From: Borreliella lanei
GTDB lineage: Bacteria; Spirochaetota; Spirochaetia; Borreliales; Borreliaceae
NCBI RefSeq assembly: GCF_014205895.1
Contig: NZ_JACHFC010000003.1
Location: forward strand, 62,001-126,000
DNA length: 64,000 bases
Reading direction: 5' to 3'
In this document: positions 1-9,095 of the stretch, one piece after another
How positions within the stretch are numbered: position 1 is the stretch's first letter
Layout: each line of letters starts with the position of its first letter
Translations under genes and position numbers: made by a program
The notes under the pieces: model-generated
Database searches by the model: none
What the model was told of the DNA's origin: nothing
Seen by the model: only the letters and a program-made list of their open reading frames with translations

Positions 1-907
1 TTTTTATTGCCTTAAGATTACTTATAATGCTATCTCCCAAAATTATATTATCCTCACCAAGAACTTTTAAAACCCTAACATTGGCATAAAATGAAACAAA
101 AAATTTACCTTTATGCTTTATCTTGTCCAAAAAACAGTAAAAATTACTGTAAGGCTCTATTTCAAAATTTTCCATTTCAAGTGTTTCTTTAACGCTTGAA
201 TCAAGTTTTTTTATATCAACAAAAAGAACGTTTTTTCGATCCTTATTCCTAGATATTAAAAGAAACGAATAAAACAATGCTGATTCTTTAACATCTGACC
301 CTCTTAAATTCAATATCCAAGCAATCTCATCAAGAGCAGTAATAACATAAAAATCTGACAAATTCTTTTCTAAGATTAAATAAATAGATTTAATCTTTTC
401 AGCTCTTTTATTATTCTTCTCAGCATCAGCCAATTCAAATATATGACTAAACTCAAGCTGGGGTCTAGATTTCCAAATTAAATCAATTAGATCCTGATTT
501 AAAGCCTTGATATATGTATTTTTACATTTTTCAGACAACTCCTTATAAAACTTTATACTAATCTCATCTGAATAAATTCCAAGCTTTGAATCTTCAAGAT
601 TCAAATTTATATACGTAAAAATATCAGGAGATCCTTTTACTCCAAGCTTTATTAATACAACTTCGGTTCCCTTAAGTTCTTGCTCGGCCTGTAAAAAATA
701 CCTGCCATCCGTAAAAAGAACAGCTTTTGATAATGTTACAATTACCGTACCAAAGCTACCAGAAAAACCTGTAATAAACTTACGAGTGCTATACCTTTCA
801 TGAGAATATTCGCTAAAATGAGGATCATAACCTGCTACCAAATAAGCATCAATTCCATTATCCCTCATGTGATCTCTAAGTAAAGCCAATCTTTTATTAA
901 TATCCAA
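1..907 (-). CDS. Xaa-Pro aminopeptidase (M24B type), N-terminal part, runs off the left edge
   Basis: About 302 N-terminal codons are visible; the 3' part lies outside the window. The frame opens at a TTG (905-907) placed 5 nt after an AGGGGA ribosome-binding site (913-918), and I see no better start. The translation contains 'SGFSGSFGTVIVT' and 'DGRYFLQAEQEL', which are typical of the creatinase-like N-terminal domain of long (about 590 aa) X-prolyl aminopeptidases that remove N-terminal residues preceding proline. The metal-binding pita-bread catalytic domain is not in view, so activity cannot be judged. It is divergent from the HAD gene at 1023, with a 115-bp spacer that must hold both promoters. 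Confidence 0.82.
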   Translation of the reverse strand, partial: MDINKRLALLRDHMRDNGIDAYLVAGYDPHFSEYSHERYSTRKFITGFSGSFGTVIVTLSKAVLFTDGRYFLQAEQELKGTEVVLIKLGVKGSPDIFTYINLNLEDSKLGIYSDEISIKFYKELSEKCKNTYIKALNQDLIDLIWKSRPQLEFSHIFELADAEKNNKRAEKIKSIYLILEKNLSDFYVITALDEIAWILNLRGSDVKESALFYSFLLISRNKDRKNVLFVDIKKLDSSVKETLEMENFEIEPYSNFYCFLDKIKHKGKFFVSFYANVRVLKVLGEDNIILGDSIISNLKAIK

Positions 908-985
908 AAAAATCCCCTTTATACACAACCCTGCTAATACTAGTATACCAAATAATTATCAATTTAAAAAAAATTTTTTATTTGA

Positions 986-991
986 TATAAT
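986..991 (+). promoter_or_regulatory. Probable -10 element for the HAD/aminopeptidase operon
   Basis: A perfect TATAAT lies 31 bp before the ATG at 1023 in the divergent spacer. The -35 region is only a weak TTTAAA-like stretch near 963-968. On the other strand AGTATA at 942-947 gives a TATACT that could serve the leftward peptidase gene. Confidence 0.5.
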
Positions 992-1022
992 TTAGCTTGA
1001 AATTAACTCCAAAGGATAAAAC

Positions 1023-1913
1023 ATGAAAAATATTAAAGCGGTTGCCTCTGATCTTGATGGCACTCTTTTACTATCAAAAAGCTATATTGGAGCCTTTACA
1101 GAACTTGTAATTAAAAAATTAACAAAAGAAAAAAAGAAATTCATAATAGCAACAGGAAGAAGTAAAAATGAAATCATTCAAATTACAAGAAAAACAGATC
1201 AACTGCAAGTTTCATTTTTCATTACATTAAACGGAGCAAAAGTTTACAATCAAGAATGGAAATTAATAAAAAGTCACAATTTATCTGCCGAAGTGGTAAA
1301 GAAGATTTTAAATTTAAGAAACGAGAAATTCAGTCACATACCTCATTTTTTACATAAAGCAGATCAAAACGACGACCAATTAAATATTGACATCAAGACT
1401 AAAATTGCAATTGATCAATGCAAGAAATTGCAAAAAGAATCCAATATCTTCAGACATGAAATAGTCAGCCCAATCAATAAAATTCAAGAAATTAAAGACT
1501 TTAGTGAACTTGAAAACTTTGAAAATGTTGCAAAAATAATACTAGCTGGCAGAGAAGAAAGCCTAATAGAATATGAAGCAATGATTTTAGAAAAATATAA
1601 AGGAGAAATAAATGCATACCTTTCTACTCCAAATTCACTAGAAATCGTAGATCATAAAGTTTCTAAAGGCAATGCATTAAAAGAAGTTCTTAAAACTATA
1701 AATATTGATTTAAGCGAAACCATAGCTTTTGGAGATGGATTTAATGATACCGATATGCTAGAAAATGTAAAAAAGGGATTACTAATGGGAAATGCAAATT
1801 ATAGATTAAAAGCAATGCTTCCTTACTTAGAAATAATAGGAACAAATGATGAAGAAGCTGTTGCACACTACATTAATGAGAATGTCTTAGAAGAGCCTAT
1901 TCGGGAGGAATAA
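1023..1913 (+). CDS. HAD-superfamily hydrolase, Cof-type phosphatase
   Basis: A cytoplasmic sugar-phosphate or nucleotide-type phosphatase of the Cof/YidA subgroup, 296 aa, a normal length. Motif I is DLDGTLL (residues 10-16), where the first Asp is the nucleophile. A conserved Thr-Gly follows in 'IATGR' (near 43-47), and motif IV is 'GDGFNDTDML' (near 239-248), which binds Mg2+. The C2-type cap lies between. The start is supported by AAAGGA 6 nt before the ATG. The stop codon abuts the next gene's ATG directly, so the two are very likely translationally coupled. The natural substrate cannot be told from sequence. Confidence 0.9.
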   Translation: MKNIKAVASDLDGTLLLSKSYIGAFTELVIKKLTKEKKKFIIATGRSKNEIIQITRKTDQLQVSFFITLNGAKVYNQEWKLIKSHNLSAEVVKKILNLRNEKFSHIPHFLHKADQNDDQLNIDIKTKIAIDQCKKLQKESNIFRHEIVSPINKIQEIKDFSELENFENVAKIILAGREESLIEYEAMILEKYKGEINAYLSTPNSLEIVDHKVSKGNALKEVLKTINIDLSETIAFGDGFNDTDMLENVKKGLLMGNANYRLKAMLPYLEIIGTNDEEAVAHYINENVLEEPIREE

Positions 1914-3152
1914 ATGGAGAAAGATTTAATAAAATATGCAGAGCTTATAATTTTAAAGGGAATTAATTTACAAAAAAATCAATGTGTTTTAATTCAAGGT
2001 TCAATCGACAATTATAATTTTTTGAAAATATTAGCAAAAAAAGCTTATGAACATGGAGCTAAATATGTCAAGCTAAATATTAAAGACATCGATATTTTAA
2101 AATCAAGATTAAAATTTTCACAAGAAGAAAATTTGGAATTTATTCCAAATGCCGAAAAGAGCTTTTTAGAAGAAATGGTTCAAGATAAATGGGCAAGAAT
2201 AAACGTCGATGATACAGAAAACTTTGAAGACTTAAAAGAAAACATTGGTCAAAAAATGTCAATTTATCAAAAAGCCTTAAATCTGGCAAGCAAAACCTTA
2301 TCCCAAGCAATAATGAGCAACGAAATAGCTTGGTGCGTTGTTTGTGCGCCAGGTCCAAAATGGGCTTCCAAAGTTTTAAATAAAAAAGAAGGAAATCAAA
2401 CTTTAGAAGAATTTTTCAAAATACAAAAGAAAATATTATTGCTCGACAGTGAAAATCCAATAGAAAGTTGGGAATCCCATGGAGAAAAACTTCACAAAAG
2501 ATGCAAAACATTAAATGAACTTAACCTAGAAAAGGTAATTTTTAAAAATGAAAAAACAAACTTGGAAGTATATCTGCTTGAAACTTCCCTATGGACAGGT
2601 GGAAGCGAAAAAGTAAAAGGAACAGAAATAGAATTCAATGCCAATATGCCAACAGAAGAGGTTTTTACAACTCCAAACTATAAAAAAACAAAAGGCATTG
2701 TGTACGCCACCCGCCCTGTCATGGTTCTTGAAACACTAATATCTGGAATATGGTTAAAATTTGAAAATGGAAAAGTTGTTGACTTTGGCTGCGATGATGA
2801 GAAGCAAAAAGAAATATTAAAATCACATATTGAAACCGACATTCAAGCAAAATATATAGGAGAAGTAGCATTAGTTGACAGCAGCTCCCCTATTTATCAA
2901 AGCAATCTTATTTTTTACAGCACATTATATGATGAGAATGCAAGTTGCCACATAGCACTAGGAGCTGCATATCCATCTTGTTTAAGCAATGAAGAAGATT
3001 TAAAGACCGATGCCGATAAACTAACTTATGGATGCAATGTTTCATTAATACATACAGATTTAATGATTGGAAGCGATGACTTAAATGTCACTGGCGTAGA
3101 CAAAAATGGAAAAGAGTACACAATAATAAAAGCTGGTAAATTCGCAATATAA
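1914..3152 (+). CDS. Aminopeptidase, M29 family (AmpS/PepS/aminopeptidase T)
   Basis: A metal-dependent cytosolic aminopeptidase of 412 aa, full length for the family. The hallmark M29 pieces appear in order: 'NMPTEEVFTTP' (near 244-254, metal-ligand Glu), 'GEVALVDSSSPI' (near 316-327, ligand Glu), 'LYDENASCHIALGAAYPS' (near 338-355, ligand His and catalytic Tyr) and 'HTDLMIGS' (near 381-388, His and Asp ligands). It starts right after the HAD stop, preceded by GGGAGGAA. It probably releases free amino acids from peptides, which suits an auxotrophic parasite with the Xaa-Pro aminopeptidase next door. All recognised ligands are present. Confidence 0.93.
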   Translation: MEKDLIKYAELIILKGINLQKNQCVLIQGSIDNYNFLKILAKKAYEHGAKYVKLNIKDIDILKSRLKFSQEENLEFIPNAEKSFLEEMVQDKWARINVDDTENFEDLKENIGQKMSIYQKALNLASKTLSQAIMSNEIAWCVVCAPGPKWASKVLNKKEGNQTLEEFFKIQKKILLLDSENPIESWESHGEKLHKRCKTLNELNLEKVIFKNEKTNLEVYLLETSLWTGGSEKVKGTEIEFNANMPTEEVFTTPNYKKTKGIVYATRPVMVLETLISGIWLKFENGKVVDFGCDDEKQKEILKSHIETDIQAKYIGEVALVDSSSPIYQSNLIFYSTLYDENASCHIALGAAYPSCLSNEEDLKTDADKLTYGCNVSLIHTDLMIGSDDLNVTGVDKNGKEYTIIKAGKFAI

Positions 3153-3166
3153 AAGGAGGCTTAATA

Positions 3167-3628
3167 ATGATAAGGGCATTGCTTACTAATGATCTTTTTT
3201 TATCTTGTCTTGTATCAGGAATTTCTGCTCAAGTAATTAAATATGGTATCCAAACCGCAAAAACAAGAAATTTAAAACTAACTCCAGCACATCTTTTAAA
3301 AAAAATTTTCCTAGAAACGGGAGGCATGCCAAGTAGTCACTCATCAACAGTCACTGCTCTTTCAACCTCAATTGCACTAACTGAAGGAATAGATACAAAT
3401 TTTATAATAGCTCTTGCATTTGCCCTTATTACAATAAGAGATTCTTTCGGCGTAAGATATATGTCTGGAGTTCAAGCAGAATATTTGAATGCATTATCAG
3501 AAAAATTAAAAAAAGAAATAAAAATTGACACAACAAAAATAAAAGTAGTCAAGGGACACAAAAAGAAAGAGGTTCTAACGGGCATAATAATAGGAATAGT
3601 CTCTGCATATATTGTGTGCTATTTTTAG
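3167..3628 (+). CDS. Small membrane protein, DUF212 / divergent PAP2-like (YuiD family)
   Basis: An integral membrane protein of 153 aa, typical for the family. It has hydrophobic segments near 10-25, 55-75, 78-95 and 135-153. The conserved core 'GGMPSSHSSTVTAL' (near 53-66) is the PAP2-like phosphatase signature, and 'RDSFGVRYMSGVQAEYLN' (near 90-107) is the second family block. The substrate of this family is not established. A strong GGAGG lies 9 nt before the ATG. It is 14 bp after the aminopeptidase gene and 15 bp before the next, so it belongs to the same transcription unit. Confidence 0.85.
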   Translation: MIRALLTNDLFLSCLVSGISAQVIKYGIQTAKTRNLKLTPAHLLKKIFLETGGMPSSHSSTVTALSTSIALTEGIDTNFIIALAFALITIRDSFGVRYMSGVQAEYLNALSEKLKKEIKIDTTKIKVVKGHKKKEVLTGIIIGIVSAYIVCYF

Positions 3629-3643
3629 CATAGGAAAAAATAA

Positions 3644-5116
3644 ATGGTGCGTTTTTTAGGGTTTTTATATTTAATTACAACAATGCCACTTATCAATTCC
3701 TGCGACTTAGCTCAATTTGGAGACTACAAACCTTTATACTTTGAAAATGAAAATGATCTAAAAGCTGCCAATGAATATATAAATTCATTAGGATACAAAA
3801 CAATCTCAGAATACACAACAAAAATTGACATTTTAGACTTTCCCGAAAATAAAAAAATCACAATAAATGAAATAAACCAACTTAACAATCTTGACCTGAG
3901 AAAAAGCATATTTTTAAAAAAGCTCCCCAATCTTTTCAACATAGAGCATAAAAAACTTCTTTATGTTGAAAGCAGGTTCAAAACTATAAATTTTAAAAAA
4001 CTAAAAAAAGAACTCAATATTAATGCCGACATACATTCTCTTGACTACAAAGCAAAAATTAATTTTATTTCAAGCATAATATTTCTAATCATAATAATTT
4101 TATTAATTTTTTTAGACTCAACAAACTCTATATTTACTTTAATTTTTCTATTAATTTCATCTCTTACTTTTATGATAAGTAAAGAAATAATGTATTTTTA
4201 TCCATTTACAGTTCTCTCTTATTTGCTATTTTCAATAATCAGCAATTTTAACAAAAATTACAATAAAATATATTTAAAAGAAATAAATTTTTTAACACTA
4301 ATGGCAAAAATAAAACATTTATTATTTTTATTTATATTCACAACTCTATATTTCATTACAATCACAACCCTTTTTACTACAAATATTGATCCCACTTTTA
4401 TTGCATTTGTTGCAATACCAACTCTTTGTATTTTCTTAATTTTCAGCTGGATCAAAACAGAAAGCAATTTTAAAGATACTTTCTTATTCCCAATCGAGAT
4501 TAAAGAGAAAAAAATAGAAGGAAAAAAAGCTTTAAAATCAAAAATAGCAATACATCTACTGCTATTTACACTTTCATTAATTCCTTTTACTTATTCAAGC
4601 TATATGCTAAATTCTTATGAAAACATTAACTACCTTTACAGTAAAAAATTAAATTATTTTGATTATTTAAATCCTAACAATATTTATATAATGCTAGGAT
4701 ATAACAAAGACATGCCCAATATTATAGGGTACATATCTCACATTCTTTATCAAAACGAACTAAGATACAATATTGCCGCTAAATATGGGAAAATTCCTAA
4801 AGATATAAAAGAAAATTATTTTGAAATTAAAAAAGACAAGATAGAAATTAATCCTAAAACTGTTTACGAAGTAGACAAATCATTTATTGATGAAATTCTT
4901 AAAAAAGATCTTCCAAGACTGTTTTTAAAAAATAAAAATCCAATCCTAATATATAAAGAAAACAAGAACAATATCAACATAGATAAAAAAAATTACAAAA
5001 TGCTTTTCTTTTTCTCTTTGCCCTTCTTTGTATTACTATTCCTATTTAAAGCAATAAGATTTACAATTCTTTTAAACATAAATGAAAAAACCTACAAAAA
5101 ATATATTCAAGGATAA
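3644..5116 (+). CDS. Polytopic membrane protein with a lipobox-like N-terminus, function unknown
   Basis: I do not recognise the family. The 490-aa protein begins with a short signal-like segment ending 'LINSC' at Cys20, which fits the relaxed spirochaetal lipobox. A probably extracytoplasmic stretch (about 20-130) follows, then a block of membrane helices (roughly 136-158, 162-180, 185-200, 225-250, 255-275 and 305-325), a hydrophilic domain (about 330-450) and a final helix (about 452-472). It lies 7 bp before the RnfC/D-like gene, so the products may act together. It shows no clear similarity to RnfG, RnfE or RnfB. If lipidated, it would be an unusual polytopic lipoprotein. Confidence 0.7.
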   Translation: MVRFLGFLYLITTMPLINSCDLAQFGDYKPLYFENENDLKAANEYINSLGYKTISEYTTKIDILDFPENKKITINEINQLNNLDLRKSIFLKKLPNLFNIEHKKLLYVESRFKTINFKKLKKELNINADIHSLDYKAKINFISSIIFLIIIILLIFLDSTNSIFTLIFLLISSLTFMISKEIMYFYPFTVLSYLLFSIISNFNKNYNKIYLKEINFLTLMAKIKHLLFLFIFTTLYFITITTLFTTNIDPTFIAFVAIPTLCIFLIFSWIKTESNFKDTFLFPIEIKEKKIEGKKALKSKIAIHLLLFTLSLIPFTYSSYMLNSYENINYLYSKKLNYFDYLNPNNIYIMLGYNKDMPNIIGYISHILYQNELRYNIAAKYGKIPKDIKENYFEIKKDKIEINPKTVYEVDKSFIDEILKKDLPRLFLKNKNPILIYKENKNNINIDKKNYKMLFFFSLPFFVLLFLFKAIRFTILLNINEKTYKKYIQG

Positions 5117-5123
5117 ATAGCTA

Positions 5124-7445
5124 ATGCTAGATTTAGAAAAAGTAAAAACAATTTTTAAAAAATACAATAAATACGAAGTAAACATTAACGAGATTCAAAT
5201 ACCTGAGTATGTCCTAATACCCCTTGAAACAGAAAATTCAAAATCCATAATATACATAATTGAAAAACAAAAAATAGAAGAAAATCAAATTTTATCTAAA
5301 AACTCAAACATAGAGCTATACACATACTCTCCAATATCTGGAATAGTAGAAAAAATATACACAGCCAATTTTCCAGATGGAAAAAAATTAAAATCAGCAT
5401 TAATCAAATTTCAAGGAAAAATAAAAACAGAAAAAACACCAATTGACGAAGAGGCCTCAAGAGAAAAAACCTTGGAAAAATTAATTCAACTGGGAATTCC
5501 TTGGTTTAACGAAAATTCTTTATTTCAATTCATAAACAAATGTAAAAAAATAGACAAAATGATTTTATTAACAAACGGCAAGGATGCATTTACAAATATT
5601 TCAGAAGCACTGATGGCAGAAAAATTAGAAGAAATTTTTTCAGGATTCCAAATAATCGACAAAATATTTAAATTCAAAGAAATAATAATAATATCCAATA
5701 AAGACAAACTTAAAAAAGAATTCGAAAAATTGAGTATTTTTAAAAACAGAAAAATAAAAATTAAATCTTTAGAAAATGCATATCCTTATACAAATCACGA
5801 AATGATAATGCACTTTTTATACAATAATAAAAATACAAAAGATGATATAAACTCCCACAATAATATTTTATTAGCAAATATTGAAGATCTATACAATGCA
5901 AATCTTGTCATAAAAAATAACAACCCTTATAAAGAAAAATTTGTAGCTATAAATGGAAATAAAAAAATAAAAAGCAGAATATTGAAAGTAAAAATTGGGA
6001 CCTCTTTCAGCCAGCTAATAAATGAGAAAATTGATACAAAAAAATATGAATTTTTTTTAAACAATCCAGCCAATAAAATAAAAATCAAAACATTAAACAT
6101 ACCGATAACAAGGGATATTTATAGCCTCACCATACTAAAGAAAAAGTCAATATATGACAAAATTAAAGCATTGTTTATATCCAGTTTTTCGCCATTGCAA
6201 ATGGAAAATATTATTTTTTCATTCTTAAAGAATGAAAAAATAAATAATAACAGCAAATTAAAAATATTTAATTATACAGAAAAAGAAGTAGAAGAAGAAA
6301 TACATAAGGTTCAAAAAGAAATTAAAGGCAAAATTCTCAATGAAAGTCTAACAAATGAAGTAATATACACTGAAAACAATTTAAAAGACATATACTTTGC
6401 TATCATACTATCACTATCACCTAGTCTGACATTTTCTTTCCTAAATAACACAAAATTTATGACAGACACTTTGCTGTTAATATTTATTAGTGTAGTAGTC
6501 TATATACCTATAATGCTAAAAATTAATTACAAATGTTTGTCTTTTTTTGTTTACGCCGCCTTAATGATGAGCATTATATTGCCTTTGGATTTAGAAATTA
6601 CACTAAAAATAACCTCCTTATTATTCACTTTTTTAGTATTCTTTTACTTTTTTAGACTATCAGCATTTTTAGCAAACCCTATATTAATTTCTTTTATGTT
6701 TTTTGTATTAAATTTTCCAGTAAGTTTTAAGCAAACCTATCAAGAGGAACTTAAAAACTCAAATTCAATAATTCCAACCTGGAATGAAATAATTGAAACA
6801 AATCCAAACATAAAAAATTTAAAAAGTTTAAATACCTTGACAAGATATGAAAACAAAAAAATAGCTGCAATTGAAAACTTTGTAAATCAAAACATTTTTT
6901 CTGCTTTTAATATAATTGTCACAAGATTTCATATTGAAAGTCTTTTGGGAATTAATAATGAAAAAAAAATATCTCCTATCTTGCTTTATTTTGGACTCTT
7001 ATTAATAGTTGGTAAATATATAATTAACAAATTAATACCATTGTCATTTTATATAAGCTTGATGACAATCTCATACATAGCACATAATATAGGAATGCTA
7101 AGCCACATCAGCTCAGATATGTTGACATTACTTATCTCTCCAATACCAATGTTATTAATATTTACAATGGCAACAGAATTGCAAATAACACCACACTTTA
7201 AATTTGAGCAAATACTCTACGGAACACTATTGGCATTTATATACTTTTTGACATTAAGCTATATTCCTTTTGAAACTTTATCTGTCATAATATCTATTTT
7301 TATCCTACAAGCAAGCTCAAACTTAATAAAAAAATATAGCTTAACCTTCAAAATTAAAAAAATAATGCACGTTTTGAAAACAAATAAAGAAAAAAAAGCA
7401 CTCAAAACCTCTCTTGAAAATGAAAAGGATATAATAAAATTATGA
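5124..7445 (+). CDS. RnfC-RnfD-like fusion membrane protein lacking cofactor-binding residues
   Basis: A 773-aa protein that looks like RnfC joined to RnfD of the Rnf/Rsx electron-transport complex. Residues 30-98 match the RnfC barrel-sandwich start ('VLIPLETENSK', 'YSPISGIVEKI'). Residues 112-200 follow the RnfC core ('SREKTLEKLIQLGI', 'KKIDKMILLTNGKDAF', 'KEIIIISNKDK'), and 219-300 follow its later core ('AYPYTNHEMIM', 'LKVKIGTSFSQLIN'). Residues 425-740 are membrane helices resembling RnfD, including 'FLANPILISF', 'KLIPLSFYISL' and 'FTMATELQITP', where Rnf has 'ATDPVTSP'. The glycine-rich flavin/nucleotide loop, the eight ferredoxin cysteines and the RnfD flavinylation motif are all replaced. 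The frame is intact, with normal codon use, and overlaps the next gene by 4 nt. Homology is inferred by eye; the function is unknown. Confidence 0.72.
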   Translation: MLDLEKVKTIFKKYNKYEVNINEIQIPEYVLIPLETENSKSIIYIIEKQKIEENQILSKNSNIELYTYSPISGIVEKIYTANFPDGKKLKSALIKFQGKIKTEKTPIDEEASREKTLEKLIQLGIPWFNENSLFQFINKCKKIDKMILLTNGKDAFTNISEALMAEKLEEIFSGFQIIDKIFKFKEIIIISNKDKLKKEFEKLSIFKNRKIKIKSLENAYPYTNHEMIMHFLYNNKNTKDDINSHNNILLANIEDLYNANLVIKNNNPYKEKFVAINGNKKIKSRILKVKIGTSFSQLINEKIDTKKYEFFLNNPANKIKIKTLNIPITRDIYSLTILKKKSIYDKIKALFISSFSPLQMENIIFSFLKNEKINNNSKLKIFNYTEKEVEEEIHKVQKEIKGKILNESLTNEVIYTENNLKDIYFAIILSLSPSLTFSFLNNTKFMTDTLLLIFISVVVYIPIMLKINYKCLSFFVYAALMMSIILPLDLEITLKITSLLFTFLVFFYFFRLSAFLANPILISFMFFVLNFPVSFKQTYQEELKNSNSIIPTWNEIIETNPNIKNLKSLNTLTRYENKKIAAIENFVNQNIFSAFNIIVTRFHIESLLGINNEKKISPILLYFGLLLIVGKYIINKLIPLSFYISLMTISYIAHNIGMLSHISSDMLTLLISPIPMLLIFTMATELQITPHFKFEQILYGTLLAFIYFLTLSYIPFETLSVIISIFILQASSNLIKKYSLTFKIKKIMHVLKTNKEKKALKTSLENEKDIIKL

Positions 7446-8002
7446 CTAATAATTTAATTACATGCTTAATTATTAACAACTTAACTTTAATACACTTTGT
7501 TGGATTTGAGGACATAAAAATAAAAAACAATATAATCCTAATAAGAAAATACGTCATAATAACAATTACTTCTTTATTAATATATTCAATATCGTTTTAT
7601 CTCTATAAACTGTTTGCAAAGAATAATTTACTGTTCTTAATGCCAATTTTTTATGTAATTTTAATTTACATGTTTGTATTATCATTTAAAGTATTAAATG
7701 ATATATTTATTATTTACAACAAAAAATCAAATTATTCAAACGATTTCATGCTTTCAAATAGCAGCTTAATTGCAATAACATTTTTTGCGCTTGATAAAAA
7801 CAACGGATTTTTTGAAGGATTAGAAATACTTGTTCTATCTGCACTTGGCATACTAATAGCTTTAATGTCGATAACATCAATAAAAAAAAACTTTGATAAA
7901 AACCCTAAAATCAATATATTGGAAAACGAACCAATATATTTTTTTATAATGTTTATTTTATCTTTAATTCCAAATATAATTATATTAATATACAATCAAT
8001 AA
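7442..8002 (+). CDS. RnfA/NqrE-like membrane protein without the Fe-S cysteines
   Basis: A 186-aa, about six-helix membrane protein. The N-terminus 'IINNLTLIHFVGFEDI' (10-25) parallels RnfA 'VNNFVLVKFLGLCPF'. Residues 101-118 parallel RnfA 'LPLITTNCAVLGVALLN'. 'LEILVLSALGILIALM' (127-142) and 'SIKKNFDKNPKINIL' (146-160) match the following RnfA blocks. The two cysteines that RnfA uses for the intramembrane [2Fe-2S] site correspond here to Glu/Asp near 23-24 and Ser107. Its ATGA start overlaps the stop of the RnfC/D-like gene, implying coupled synthesis of a membrane complex. RnfB, RnfE and RnfG counterparts are not adjacent. Confidence 0.68.
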   Translation: MTNNLITCLIINNLTLIHFVGFEDIKIKNNIILIRKYVIITITSLLIYSISFYLYKLFAKNNLLFLMPIFYVILIYMFVLSFKVLNDIFIIYNKKSNYSNDFMLSNSSLIAITFFALDKNNGFFEGLEILVLSALGILIALMSITSIKKNFDKNPKINILENEPIYFFIMFILSLIPNIIILIYNQ

Positions 8003-8017
8003 TAGCGAGAAATAAAA

Positions 8018-9095
8018 ATGAAAGAAAAAATAAATACATTGCTTAAACAAGCCAAAGACATTTGGAGGAAGCTTTGACAAAAATGAAATTCAAGCTAAAA
8101 TCGAAAAATATGAAAAAGAAATAAACCAGAAAAATTTTTGGAATGATCCTAAAAGAGCTCAAGAAGTAATTAAAGCTCAAAGTATCCTAAAAAACAAAAT
8201 TGATCCGTGGGAAGAGCTAATAAATAAAATAAAAGACTTAAGCGATTTGTGCGAAATTGCTGAAAATGAAAAAGATGCTAACGGCTTGGAAATCGAATTT
8301 AATGCACTTGAAAAACAATACAAAGATTTACTCACAATTTCTTACTTTAAAGAAGAGCTTGACGCAAACAATGCTTTTTTAACTATTCATTCTGGAGCTG
8401 GAGGCACTGAAGCATGTGACTGGGTTGCAATGCTTTACAGAATGTATTCAAGATATGCTGAGAGAAAAAAATACAAAACAGAACTTATTGATTTACTTGA
8501 AGCAGAAGGTGGAATCAAATCTGTCACAATAGAAATCAAAGGGGAGTATGCCTATGGACTATTAAAAAGTGAAGTCGGAATACATCGTCTTATAAGAATT
8601 TCTCCTTTCGATGCTGCTAAAAAAAGGCATACCTCTTTTGCATCAGTATTTGTTGACCCTGTTATTGATGATAAAATAGAAATAATAATAAAACCAGAAG
8701 ATGTAAGGATTGATACATACAGAGCATCAGGAGCCGGAGGACAACATGTCAACAAAACATCTTCTGCTGTAAGAATAACTCATATTGAAACAGGAATAGT
8801 AACTCAATCCCAAAGCGACAGGAGTCAGCACAAAAACAAAGACTTGGCAATGAAAGTTTTAAAATCAAGACTTTACGAATATTATAAGAGCAAAGAAGAT
8901 GAAAAAAACAAATCCAAGCAAGACACAAAAAAAGAAATTTCTTGGGGCAACCAAATAAGATCTTACGTATTTCAACCTTACAATCTAGTAAAAGATCACA
9001 GAACAAAATTTGAAAATTCAAATACCACTTCAGTTATGGACGGCAATATAGACAATTTCATAGAAGAGTATCTAAAATGGAAAAGCTTAAACTAA
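8018..9095 (+). CDS. prfB: Peptide chain release factor 2, expressed by programmed +1 frameshift
   Basis: Release factor 2 terminates translation at UGA and UAA. The gene is in two frames: 8018-8074 (19 codons), then an in-frame TGA at 8075-8077; reading continues in +1 from GAC at 8076 to give 358 aa. 'RISPFDAAK' carries the SPF tripeptide that reads the stop codon (about residues 195-197), and 'GAGGQHVNKTSSA' carries the catalytic GGQ (about 240-242). The first internal ATG (8247) would lose about 76 conserved residues, so it is not the start. A weak GCGAGA precedes the ATG. The end overlaps the next gene by 19 nt. Confidence 0.95.
8063..8078 (+). promoter_or_regulatory. Programmed +1 ribosomal frameshift site of prfB
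   Basis: The bases TGG AGG AAG CTT TGA C contain an internal Shine-Dalgarno (GGAGG, 8064-8068), a 3-nt spacer, the slippery CTT and the stop TGA followed by C. This matches the layout of the E. coli prfB site (AGG GGG TAT CTT TGA C), with the same distance from the SD-like sequence to the slippery codon. When RF2 is scarce, the ribosome slips from CTT to TTT and reads GAC. It is established autoregulation for prfB. Confidence 0.95.

Noticed and set aside
8247-9095. prfB as a short gene starting at ATG 8247
   Set aside because: The upstream frame carries RF2-like sequence and a textbook frameshift site.
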